Assembly (NCBI RefSeq): GCF_017894385.1
Contig: NZ_CP059560.1
Coordinates: 682,001-746,000 of the forward strand
Source of the DNA: Aromatoleum petrolei
Lineage (GTDB): Bacteria; Pseudomonadota; Gammaproteobacteria; Burkholderiales; Rhodocyclaceae
Direction of reading: 5' to 3'
DNA length: 64,000 nucleotides
In this document: positions 45,762-53,592 of the stretch, one piece after another
Layout: each line of letters opens with the position of its first letter
Numbering within the stretch: the stretch's first letter is position 1
Notes under the pieces: model-generated
What the model saw: only the letters and a program-made list of their open reading frames with translations
The model's database searches: none
What the model was told of the DNA's origin: nothing
Made by a program: the position numbers and the translations under genes

Positions 45762-47276
45762 ATGGAACATGGCGACGTCGAGCGCAAGTATTCCGTTCAG
45801 CTAGACGCTGAACTGGTTGCCTTGCTCTACAGGAACGCGCCGCAGGCGTATGCCATCACGCTCGTCAATGGTGCGATCCTGGCATTCGTTCAGGGCTCTC
45901 ATGTCGCCTTTTCCCCCTTGCTCGCCTGGTATGGGGCGCTGGTGTCGGTGACGGCACTGCGCACCTGGCTGGTGCGGCGCTACGTCCGCGCCCGCACTGC
46001 TCCCGACGCAGCGCGCCGATGGAATTCCGCATACGTGGCCGGAACCGCCCTCGCCGGCTGCGTCTGGGGGGCGACGGCTTTTGTCATGATCCCGAGCTCG
46101 TCGGCCGCCCACGAGGTATTCGTCGCCTTCGTCCTCGCCGGCATGTCCGCCGGCAGCATTACCGTCCTGGCATTCAGGATGGAGGCCTGCCTGGCGTTCC
46201 TGCTCCCGACGCTGCTGCCCCTGGCGTTTCGCTACCTCATGCTCGGTACGACACTGCACGCGGTCATGGGCATCATGACCTCGATCTTCCTCATCGGAAT
46301 GCTGATTACGGCATTGAGTTTCAATCGCTCGGTTCGGACCTCGTTGATCCTGCGCTTCGACAAACGCGAACTGGAAGAGGAGAACAGACGGCGCGACCGT
46401 GCCGAGCAAGCCCTGCTACTGGAGAAGGATCGGCTGCTGACGGTCCTGAGCTCCATCGGTGAGGGCGTCGCGCTGATCGACGCCGACGGCCGCATCGAGT
46501 ACCTGAATTCTGTCGCCGAAGGAATCTGCGGCTACTCTTCCGACAGCGCGCGAGGCCGTCCCGCAAGCGAGGTGTTCGAGAGCTTCGACCGCGAATTGCA
46601 CGAACGGACCAGCACCGGCATGGAAGACACGCTGAACAGGGCTTGCCACATCACGAAACAGACGGTCATGGTGCTCAACGGCGGAGACAGGCGCGTCATC
46701 GAAGAGCTGGCAACACCTCTGTACGACCGCCACCGGAAGGTCGTGGGCGCCGTGTCGATCCTGCGCGACGTGACCGAGGCGCTGCAAAGGGAGGAAGAAC
46801 TGGCGCACGCGGCGGATCACGACGCGCTGACCGGACTGCCCAACCGCAGTCTGCTGCACAACCGACTGCAACAGGCCATTGTCCGCGCGCAACGCAAGCA
46901 CGAGACCTTTGCGCTGCTGTTCCTGGATCTGGATCGTTTCAAGGAGGTCAATGACACGATGGGGCATGCCGCCGGCGACGCCCTGCTCGTCGAAGCGGCC
47001 AGGCGCCTGTCCCACGCCGTGCGGGAAGAAGACACGGTCGCGCGACTGGGGGGCGACGAATTCGTCGTGCTCCTCGAAGGACCGACCCTGGAACGCCACG
47101 CCCAGGCGATCGCCGACAAGATCTGCCAGATCGTGGGCGAACCGTATGAGCTGGGCACACAATCCGCGACCGTCTCCGTCAGCATCGGCGCCAGCTTCTT
47201 CCCCAAGGACGGACGTGACCCGGACGCCCTGCTATGTCACGCGGACGCCGACATGTACCGGGCGAAAAGAGGATAG
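45762..47276 (+). CDS. Membrane-bound PAS-GGDEF diguanylate cyclase
   Basis: A 504-residue protein. The N-terminal 190 residues contain about six hydrophobic segments (a MASE-like sensor), followed by a coiled coil (ELEEENRRRDRAEQALLLEKD), a PAS domain (about 230-340) and a GGDEF domain. The catalytic motif is intact (ARLGGDEFVVLL), and an RxxD inhibitory site (REED) lies 5 residues before it. It should therefore make c-di-GMP with product feedback. I start at ATG 45762; a frame upstream to 45543 crosses the peptidase remnant. It may counter the EAL enzyme at 14.8 kb. Confidence 0.88.
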   Translation: MEHGDVERKYSVQLDAELVALLYRNAPQAYAITLVNGAILAFVQGSHVAFSPLLAWYGALVSVTALRTWLVRRYVRARTAPDAARRWNSAYVAGTALAGCVWGATAFVMIPSSSAAHEVFVAFVLAGMSAGSITVLAFRMEACLAFLLPTLLPLAFRYLMLGTTLHAVMGIMTSIFLIGMLITALSFNRSVRTSLILRFDKRELEEENRRRDRAEQALLLEKDRLLTVLSSIGEGVALIDADGRIEYLNSVAEGICGYSSDSARGRPASEVFESFDRELHERTSTGMEDTLNRACHITKQTVMVLNGGDRRVIEELATPLYDRHRKVVGAVSILRDVTEALQREEELAHAADHDALTGLPNRSLLHNRLQQAIVRAQRKHETFALLFLDLDRFKEVNDTMGHAAGDALLVEAARRLSHAVREEDTVARLGGDEFVVLLEGPTLERHAQAIADKICQIVGEPYELGTQSATVSVSIGASFFPKDGRDPDALLCHADADMYRAKRG

Positions 47277-47326
47277 GCGTCGCCCCTTACATGGCAGGAA
47301 TCGTCGCCGGCCAGGGATCACGGGAT

Positions 47327-47737
47327 TCACGAGATCCTGATTCGGACTTTCGCACGGCCGCTGACGATTCGCCGACCTTCGTGGGTCAGCATCTCGAGTC
47401 CGATTTCGGCATGTTCGCCCGTCCGGTCCACAAGTGTCATCGACACCCGGGTTGGCTCGCCGACCTGTAGCACGCCTTCGAACCGGGTCGAGAAGCCGCG
47501 AATCGCGTCGGTTTCGAAGTGATCGGTGAGCAGGCGGCCGAGAAGGGCCATGTTGAGCATGCCGTGCACAACGAGATTGTCGAAACCGGCCTTGCGGGCG
47601 AAGGCTTCATCGAGGTGCAGCGGGTTCATGTCGCCGGAGGCGTGGGCGTATTGCGCGAGCTCATCCTTGACGCGCGCGGGACAGTCGCGGGCGGCGAGCA
47701 CCGCGCCGACTGCAACATTGAGCAGGTCGATCGCCAT
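47327..47737 (-). CDS. HadB-like MaoC-family (R)-hydratase subunit
   Basis: A 136-residue hot-dog-fold protein. The catalytic region is YAHASGDMNPLHLDEAFARKAGF followed by VVHGMLNMALLG; this has the D-x4-H dyad expected of the catalytic half of HadAB- and Htd2-type enzymes. ATG 47737 lies immediately after the stop of its partner gene. It probably hydrates the enoyl-CoA formed in the core degradation block as a heterodimer with the upstream product. Confidence 0.83.
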   Translation of the reverse strand: MAIDLLNVAVGAVLAARDCPARVKDELAQYAHASGDMNPLHLDEAFARKAGFDNLVVHGMLNMALLGRLLTDHFETDAIRGFSTRFEGVLQVGEPTRVSMTLVDRTGEHAEIGLEMLTHEGRRIVSGRAKVRIRIS

Positions 47738-47738
47738 C

Positions 47739-48164
47739 TCAATGGCTCCGGGCAGCGTTACGAACAAGCACGATCTGGCGCGAGCGGGCGGCCAGCATTC
47801 CCGAGGGGCCGGTGAAACTCGTCTCGATCACGATGAACTCCATCTCACCGCCTTTCTTGTCGTACAGGTCGGTAACGCGGCGCTCGACCACGAGCTCGTC
47901 GCCGGCGCGCACCGGTGCAAGGTAGTCGAACTGTTGTTCGGCGTGCAGCACCCGCGGCAGCGGCACAGCCAGCGCGTCGAGGATTCGCCGCGAACTGTTG
48001 TCATCGCCTTCCAACACCTTCAGGAAGGTCGGCGGTGCGATGCGCTCGCGATAGAGCGGATTGCGCTCGCCGATGGCGTCGGCGAAACGCGCGATGCGCT
48101 CAGGCGTTGCCGTCACCTTGAACGGAGGCAGCGCGAAGCCGAGAAACTTTCGGTCGATCGCCAC
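47739..48164 (-). CDS. HadA-like MaoC N-domain (FAS1-type dehydratase) subunit
   Basis: A 141-residue hot-dog protein: MAIDRKFLGFALPPFKVTAT and RFADAIGERNPLY match the structural (non-catalytic) N-domain of MaoC-type dehydratases, and VLHAEQQFDYLAPVRAGDEL follows. GTG 48164 is preceded by GAGGAGGACG, a strong site, which rules out the long frame extending to 48716. It lies one base upstream of the HadB-like gene. The pair would form an (R)-enoyl-CoA hydratase; steroid and cyclic-terpene clusters contain similar pairs for bulky acyl chains. Confidence 0.82.
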   Translation of the reverse strand: MAIDRKFLGFALPPFKVTATPERIARFADAIGERNPLYRERIAPPTFLKVLEGDDNSSRRILDALAVPLPRVLHAEQQFDYLAPVRAGDELVVERRVTDLYDKKGGEMEFIVIETSFTGPSGMLAARSRQIVLVRNAARSH

Positions 48165-48175
48165 GTTCGTCCTCC

Positions 48176-49780
48176 TCAGGCTGCAATCGCCGCAAACAGC
48201 GACTCGACACCCTCCGGCCACGCGAATATCGAGGCTCCTGACGCGCCCGCGGCGCGGCGGCGCAGCACCTCGAGCCCCTGCTGCGCGGCATAGGCGAACG
48301 GTCCGCCAGTCCAGGCCGGCGCGACTCCCGCGACGACGGCAGCCGAGTCCGCGAGCTGCGTATCCGCAATCGCACCCGCCTGCCAAGCGCGGATCGCTGT
48401 CAGCGAGATCGCCAGTAGCTGTTCGTCCTCGCTGCATCCCGCTTCCCGCGCGACAGTCACGCTGAGCGACAACTGCAGCAGCACGGAGGCATCGCCACGC
48501 GTTTCGAGGATCGCATCCGCACGCAGCCAGCGGGTTGCCGCGAGGCCGGCGTCGCGCGCGCCCGCGTCGTCCGCGGCGAGCACGACTTCGACGGCGCGGC
48601 CGTATTCGGTCTTCGGGGACAGCCAGATTCCCGCGGCCGCCCCGCCGAGCGTGGTCGCGTCCTCCGTCAACCACCGTACCGATGATTCGCGGCTGACAAT
48701 GGCATCCCCCGTGCACACGGCAACATCGCCGGGCGACAGCGCTTCGGGCGCAACGATTCGCGCCCTGCCCGCCGCGAGCATCTTCGCGACCGCTTCACTG
48801 CCCTCGCCGATCACGGCCACCTGCGCCTTGCGCGGGTCGATCGAGACCGGCTCCGCCTTCAGCGAACGCTGCCGGTTGAGGAACAGCGCGCGCACCATGT
48901 GACCCGCGACCGGGTTGCGGATCAGGTTCACGAAGATATCCATCTCGTTCGCGAGCGCAGCGTCCATCGGCATGGCCCAGCCCTCGACCACACAATTCAT
49001 GATTGCAGCGTAGGCCGGATATTTCGCGAGGGTTTCGTCCGGCACGCCGAACGCGTCGGCGATGCGCTGGAGCGCGCCGGGGGCATCGAAGACGAGTCCT
49101 TCGTCGTCGAAATGCGCGTCCGCGCGATCCCAGGGCGGCGTCGCGCGGTCGAGCGAGTGCAGCGCGCGACTCCTCGCCGCCGCAATCAGTTCCACGGGCG
49201 GGACGATCTCGTCGACGAGACCGCATTCGAGCGCCGCTGCAGGCGAGAGCGGGTTGCCGTCGAGCAGCATGCGCAGGCCCAGCTGCGCACCGACCAGCCG
49301 CGGCAGCCGCTGCGTTCCGCCGGCTCCGGGAAGGAGGCCCAGCTTGATCTCAGGCAGGCCGAGCAGCACGTTCGGCGCGTCCGCGACGACCCTGCCGTTG
49401 CATGCGAGGCTTACCTCCAGCCCGCCCCCGAGTGCCAGCCCATTCACCGCCGCAATCCACGGCTTCGGGCTTTTCTCCAGCCGGCGGAAGATGCGGCCGA
49501 GTCGTCCGCATAGCTCCACCAGCTGCGCATGGGAATCCGACCGGGCGCGCTTGTCGAACACGTTGCTGATCATCGCGAGATCGGCTCCCGCGATGAACGC
49601 CGGCTTGCCGGAGGTCAGCACCACCGCCCGCACCTGCGAACTCTCCTCCACGTGCATGACGAGTCGCTCGAGCGAATCCATCATGTCCAGGGAGAAGACG
49701 TTCATCGAGCGGCCCGGCATATCGATGCATGCCAGCAAAACGCCGTCGCGATCCAGTTCGATCCTGATGTTCTGATCCAT
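48176..49780 (-). CDS. FadB-like enoyl-CoA hydratase with decayed dehydrogenase half
   Basis: A 534-residue protein. Residues 1-190 are a complete crotonase domain: NGLALGGGLEVSLACN and LPEIKLGLLPGAGGTQRLPR keep both catalytic glutamates. The linker (about 200-315) and the C-terminal part follow FadB/FadJ, but the dehydrogenase Rossmann motif has become VAVIGEGSEAV and the catalytic His region is IWLSPKTEYG, so NAD binding and 3-hydroxyacyl oxidation are probably lost. The protein is also about 180 residues shorter than FadB. It is the hydratase of the core operon; oxidation would be done by the BadH- or HSD17B4-like SDRs. Confidence 0.82.
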   Translation of the reverse strand: MDQNIRIELDRDGVLLACIDMPGRSMNVFSLDMMDSLERLVMHVEESSQVRAVVLTSGKPAFIAGADLAMISNVFDKRARSDSHAQLVELCGRLGRIFRRLEKSPKPWIAAVNGLALGGGLEVSLACNGRVVADAPNVLLGLPEIKLGLLPGAGGTQRLPRLVGAQLGLRMLLDGNPLSPAAALECGLVDEIVPPVELIAAARSRALHSLDRATPPWDRADAHFDDEGLVFDAPGALQRIADAFGVPDETLAKYPAYAAIMNCVVEGWAMPMDAALANEMDIFVNLIRNPVAGHMVRALFLNRQRSLKAEPVSIDPRKAQVAVIGEGSEAVAKMLAAGRARIVAPEALSPGDVAVCTGDAIVSRESSVRWLTEDATTLGGAAAGIWLSPKTEYGRAVEVVLAADDAGARDAGLAATRWLRADAILETRGDASVLLQLSLSVTVAREAGCSEDEQLLAISLTAIRAWQAGAIADTQLADSAAVVAGVAPAWTGGPFAYAAQQGLEVLRRRAAGASGASIFAWPEGVESLFAAIAA

Positions 49781-49799
49781 TGCGCGCCCGGATTCTCGG

Positions 49800-50594
49800 T
49801 TAAAGGTACTTCTTGAACTCGGGCTTGCGCTTCTCGTTGAACGCGCGCACGCCTTCCTTCGACTCTTCGCTCTGGTAATAGCCCTTCACCGCGGCCACCC
49901 CCATGAAGCTGATGCCACGGATGTTCTCGCTGTCGGCGTTGAACGAACGCTTGGCGATCGCGATGGCGGTGGGGCTCAGCTGGTTGATCTCGGCAGCCCA
50001 GGCCTCGCATTCCGCATCGAGTTCGTCGTGCGGCACGACCTTGTTGACGAGACCCATCTCGAGCGCTTCCTGCGCCTTGTAGCGGCGGCACAGGAACCAG
50101 ACTTCACGCGCCTTCTTCTCGCCCAGCATGCGAGAGAGGTAGGCGGTGCCGAAGCCGGGGTCGACGGAGCCGACCTTCGGCCCGACTTGGCCGAACTGTG
50201 CCTTCTCCGACGCGAGCGTCAGGTCGCAGATCGTCGCGAACACGTTGCCGCCACCGATCGCGAAGCCCTGCACGCGGGCGATCACGACCTTGCGGCAGTC
50301 GCGGATCGCGCTCTGCAATTCCTCGATCGGCAGGCCGACCATGCCGCGCGGGCCGTACAAGCCGTCCTCGGAGAGGTGCACCTTCTGGTCGCCACCGGTG
50401 CAGAAAGCCTTGTCGCCGGCGCCACCGAAGATCACGGCGTTGACCGACTTCTCTTCGTCGGCCATGCGGAAAGCCTGGATCAGCTCTTCCACCGTCTGCG
50501 TGCGGAAGGCGTTGAAGACTTCGGGGCGATTGATGGTGATGTACACCGCATTCGCGCCCACTTCGTAAATGATGTCCTTGAATTGCGTGCTCAT
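49800..50594 (-). CDS. badI: BadI-like 2-ketocyclohexanecarboxyl-CoA hydrolase
   Basis: A 264-residue crotonase-fold protein that I recognise as close to BadI of Rhodopseudomonas palustris. Shared stretches include INRPEVFNAF, AFCTGGDQ, VIARVQGFAIGGGNVFATIC, FGQVGPKVGSVDPGFGTAYL, GEKKAREVWF and AIAKRSFNADS. BadI hydrolytically opens the ring of 2-ketocyclohexanecarboxyl-CoA to pimelyl-CoA; it is related to MenB. With BadH upstream by 31 bases, it marks alicyclic ring cleavage. A substituted ring, such as that of a terpenoid acid, would give a branched pimelyl-CoA. Confidence 0.88.
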   Translation of the reverse strand: MSTQFKDIIYEVGANAVYITINRPEVFNAFRTQTVEELIQAFRMADEEKSVNAVIFGGAGDKAFCTGGDQKVHLSEDGLYGPRGMVGLPIEELQSAIRDCRKVVIARVQGFAIGGGNVFATICDLTLASEKAQFGQVGPKVGSVDPGFGTAYLSRMLGEKKAREVWFLCRRYKAQEALEMGLVNKVVPHDELDAECEAWAAEINQLSPTAIAIAKRSFNADSENIRGISFMGVAAVKGYYQSEESKEGVRAFNEKRKPEFKKYL

Positions 50595-50625
50595 GGTTTC
50601 TTGTCCGCTGGATGTGAAAGGAAAA

Positions 50626-51393
50626 TCAGCCGTGCATCGTCAGGCCACCGGAGATGCTCACGGTCTGGCCGGTCATGAACGAAGCGTCGTCGCTCGCGAG
50701 GAAGGCGACGAGGCCCGGGTAGTCGTCCGGCTCACCGATGCGGCCGAGCGGCACGCCGCGGACCATCGCGTTGCGGATCTTCTCGCCCTGTTCGCCGGTG
50801 CCGACGAAGGCATCCATCGCTGGGGTGTTGGTCGGCCCCGGGCAGACGCAGTTGAGCAGCACGTTGTTGCGCGCCACTTCGCGGGCGAGTGCCTTGGCGA
50901 ACGAGATCGTCGCGCCCTTGCAGCCGGAATAAACCACTTCGCCGGACGAACCGACCCGGCCGGCATCCGACGCGATGAAGATCACGCGCCCGCCGCCGCG
51001 CTGGGCCATGCCGGACACCACGGCGTGGGTCATGTGGATCGGCCCGAGGTAGTTGATGTCGACGACCTTGCGCCAGAAGTCCGGCGTGGTCTTAAGGAAG
51101 GCGGTCGGGGTATCCCAGCCGGCGTTATTCACCAGCGCCCAGGTCGGCCCCAGGCGCGATTCAATTGCCGCGACGGCTTCCGTGACCTTCGCGTAGTCGG
51201 TGATGTCGCACACCTCGAAGTCGGCCTTGCCGCCAGCCGCCCGGATCTCCTCGACTGCGGCGTGCGCGGCCTGGCCGTTCAGATCCAGGACGCCCACGGC
51301 CATCCCCTCCTCGGCCAGACGCTTGGCGATTGCCAGCCCGATGCCGCTCGCCGCGCCCGTCACCAGCGCGACCTTGTCCTTGAGTCCTCGCAC
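50626..51393 (-). CDS. badH: BadH-like 2-hydroxycyclohexanecarboxyl-CoA dehydrogenase
   Basis: A 255-residue SDR that I recognise as BadH-like: VTGAASGIGLAIAKRLAEEG, LVNNAGWDTP, IASDAGRVGSSGEVVYSGCK with the Tyr-x3-Lys pair, and NCVCPGPTNTP. It oxidises the ring hydroxyl of 2-hydroxycyclohexanecarboxyl-CoA with NAD, giving the substrate of BadI. GTG 51393 follows AAAGGAGACAG. The order BadH then BadI in one operon supports the paired function. Confidence 0.87.
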   Translation of the reverse strand: MRGLKDKVALVTGAASGIGLAIAKRLAEEGMAVGVLDLNGQAAHAAVEEIRAAGGKADFEVCDITDYAKVTEAVAAIESRLGPTWALVNNAGWDTPTAFLKTTPDFWRKVVDINYLGPIHMTHAVVSGMAQRGGGRVIFIASDAGRVGSSGEVVYSGCKGATISFAKALAREVARNNVLLNCVCPGPTNTPAMDAFVGTGEQGEKIRNAMVRGVPLGRIGEPDDYPGLVAFLASDDASFMTGQTVSISGGLTMHG

Positions 51394-51442
51394 AACTGTC
51401 TCCTTTGAAGCGGTTAGTCAATTCAATTGGGATCGGTTCGAA

Positions 51443-52333
51443 TCACACTGTGCGCTGAGCCTTGCTTTGCTCGCTCGCAGCCTTGGCCTGTTCCTTGATG
51501 TGGGCCCACTGCTCGTCCGAGAGCTTGTTCAGCCCGGCGAAGGTGGACGGAGCCGCAAGGTGGTGGGCGCCGTCGATCGCGATCGTCTCGCCCGTGATGT
51601 AGTCGCAGCCGTCCGATTGCAGCAGCAGCACGAGATTGCCCAGCTCCGAAATCTCGCCGAAGCGTCCGGCCGGCACCTCGTCGGCCTGCGTTGCGCCCAC
51701 CGAGCTGTCGTCGGTCGGGTTGAGCATCTTCCAGGCGTAATCGGTCGGGAACGGCCCCGGCGCGACCGCATTCACGCGAATGCCGTACTTCGCCCATTCG
51801 ACCGCCAGCGACATCGTCATCGCGTTCACCGCGGCCTTCGCCATCGCCGAGGGCACGACGAAGGGCGAGCCGGTCCAGATCCAGGTCACCAGCGTCGACA
51901 CGATGGAGCCCTTCAGTCCGTTCGCGATCCAGCGGCGGCCGACGGCGTGCGTCGTGAAGAAGGCGCCGTTCATCACCGTGGAGGTGATCGCCTCGAAGCC
52001 GCGCGGACTCAGGTCCTTGGTCGGCGCGATGAAGTTCGCCGCGGCGTTGTTGATCAGGCCGGTAAGCGGGCCGTACTTCTCCCAGATCTCCCCGACCGCG
52101 GCGTCGACCGCCTCGGCCTTGCGGATATCGACCGCCTGCCAATGCACGCGCTGCGCGTCGACTTCGGCGTTGATCTCGGCCGCCGCATCTTCGAGAACCT
52201 GGGCACGTCGCCCCCAGATGTGGACTTCCGCTCCGTGCGCCGCGAGATGCCGCGCCAGCCCCTTGCCGATGCCGGTGCCGCCACCGGTGATCAGCACGCG
52301 CTTGCCAGCAAGACATTGTTTATCGAACAGCAT
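51443..52333 (-). CDS. DECR-like SDR, probable 2,4-dienoyl-CoA reductase
   Basis: A 296-residue SDR of the 2,4-dienoyl-CoA reductase type. The active site reads GSPFVVPSAMAKAAVNAM, with Ser and Lys but without the usual Tyr, as in mitochondrial DECR, and EWAKYGIRVNAVAPGP follows. The C-terminal KLSDEQWAHIKEQAK tail also fits. It is 296 residues, near the family length. AAGGAG lies before ATG 52333. It would remove a conjugated double bond of a dienoyl-CoA before or after ring opening. Context: between the XylM-like and BadH-like genes. Confidence 0.84.
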   Translation of the reverse strand: MLFDKQCLAGKRVLITGGGTGIGKGLARHLAAHGAEVHIWGRRAQVLEDAAAEINAEVDAQRVHWQAVDIRKAEAVDAAVGEIWEKYGPLTGLINNAAANFIAPTKDLSPRGFEAITSTVMNGAFFTTHAVGRRWIANGLKGSIVSTLVTWIWTGSPFVVPSAMAKAAVNAMTMSLAVEWAKYGIRVNAVAPGPFPTDYAWKMLNPTDDSSVGATQADEVPAGRFGEISELGNLVLLLQSDGCDYITGETIAIDGAHHLAAPSTFAGLNKLSDEQWAHIKEQAKAASEQSKAQRTV

Positions 52334-52392
52334 ATGGTCTCCTTGCCCGGCATCCGGCGGACGCCACGGGGTTGTCATTCGCTACGCATAGT

Positions 52393-53508
52393 TCAGGCGT
52401 GATTCGGCGCAGCCTTTTGTGCATTACCGCGCGACTCCAGCCAGTTCGGCCAGCCGGCGCGCTCGTTCTGCGCCATCGCGAGCTTCTGCTCCTCGGGGGA
52501 GGCGAAGTCGCGGTCCCAGCGTTCCAGCGCGGGCTTGATGATCGAGTTGAACCACAGCGGCGGAACCAGCGCGGCGAGGAAGCACACGAACACGCTCGGC
52601 ATAGGGATGGCCATCCGGTCGGGCACCAGCGCGTAATACGGTGCGTAGGAGTTCAGGTGGTGATCCGCATGGTTGGTGATCTCGAAGGTCATGATTCGCG
52701 ACAGCGGCCTGAGGTGGTTCCACACGTGACGCCGCTCGATCGGAGTGCCGACCGCCCGCACTTGCCCGTAGTGCTGGAAGTAGTTGAAGGTCTCGATCCA
52801 GAAGCGCGCGACGATCATCGCTCCGAGCGACACGAGATTCGCCTCCCAGCCACCGATGGAGTAAATGAGCGACTGGAACACGAGCTGTGCGAGGATCGCC
52901 TTCCACAGCCGATGGCGGATCGACCAGCGTCCATAGCCGCGTTTCTGCAGCGCGTCGCTCTCGGTGCGCTGGCAATCGAGCGTCGTCTCGAGCACGGAAC
53001 GCGGCGCGAAGCCGTAAAGCGACATGCCGCGCGGCGCCGTGTCGCTGTCCTTCACCGTGGCGACATGGATGTGATGCGTGACGACGTGGCCGATGTCGCG
53101 CGTGCAGTCCAGGTAGCAGACCTGCGCGTAGCGCCCGGCGAAGCGCGAGATTGCGCCACGCTGGTGGTAGAGCTCGTGCGTCGCCGGGATCACGGGCAAC
53201 ACCGACAGCCAGGCCACGCTGAGCAAGGCGCCGATCGTCTGCGCGCCGTCGAGTTGGCCGTTCAGGACGATCCACGCGAGGGCGAGGTACAGCGTGGGGC
53301 CGAGAATGGTGCAGATCCAGACCGGGATCAGTGACAGCGCGCGGCTCTTGATCTGCCGCGGCGAATAGTCTGCGGGCAGGATGCTGTCGACGAGGGCGAG
53401 CAGCGGAAAGGTGGCAATACCGACCCACACCCAATGCCCTCCGGCCAGCAGGCCCGCGAGCGTTGCCAGTTGCATCAGTACGGGCACGAAATACTTGAGG
53501 TAATCCAT
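52393..53508 (-). CDS. XylM/CymAa-like membrane di-iron monooxygenase
   Basis: A 371-residue integral-membrane protein with four to six hydrophobic spans. The histidine boxes are HELYH (111-115), HVVTHHIH (141-148), NYFQHYG (242-248) and NHADHH (279-284). The variant NYFQHYG and the C-terminal ending close to LAMAQNERAGWPNWLES are characteristic of xylene/p-cymene monooxygenase hydroxylase rather than AlkB. It would hydroxylate a methyl group on an aromatic or allylic position with O2. The reductase component (XylA/CymAb) is not in the window. It sits in the ring-cleavage operon, 85 bases after the acyl-CoA dehydrogenase gene, so the product presumably feeds the acid for ring degradation. Confidence 0.9.
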   Translation of the reverse strand: MDYLKYFVPVLMQLATLAGLLAGGHWVWVGIATFPLLALVDSILPADYSPRQIKSRALSLIPVWICTILGPTLYLALAWIVLNGQLDGAQTIGALLSVAWLSVLPVIPATHELYHQRGAISRFAGRYAQVCYLDCTRDIGHVVTHHIHVATVKDSDTAPRGMSLYGFAPRSVLETTLDCQRTESDALQKRGYGRWSIRHRLWKAILAQLVFQSLIYSIGGWEANLVSLGAMIVARFWIETFNYFQHYGQVRAVGTPIERRHVWNHLRPLSRIMTFEITNHADHHLNSYAPYYALVPDRMAIPMPSVFVCFLAALVPPLWFNSIIKPALERWDRDFASPEEQKLAMAQNERAGWPNWLESRGNAQKAAPNHA

Positions 53509-53592
53509 CTTCTTGTCTCCAATCCGGTCCGGCTTTGGGTGCCGTTACCGGTCTCTCTCTGGGGTTGCGCCTGGCTGTTCGCCGACGAGCCG

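Noticed and set aside
52393..53508. Assignment as AlkB alkane hydroxylase
   Set aside because: NYFQHYG and the C-terminal segment match XylM/CymAa, and the HELGHK-type box of AlkB is absent.
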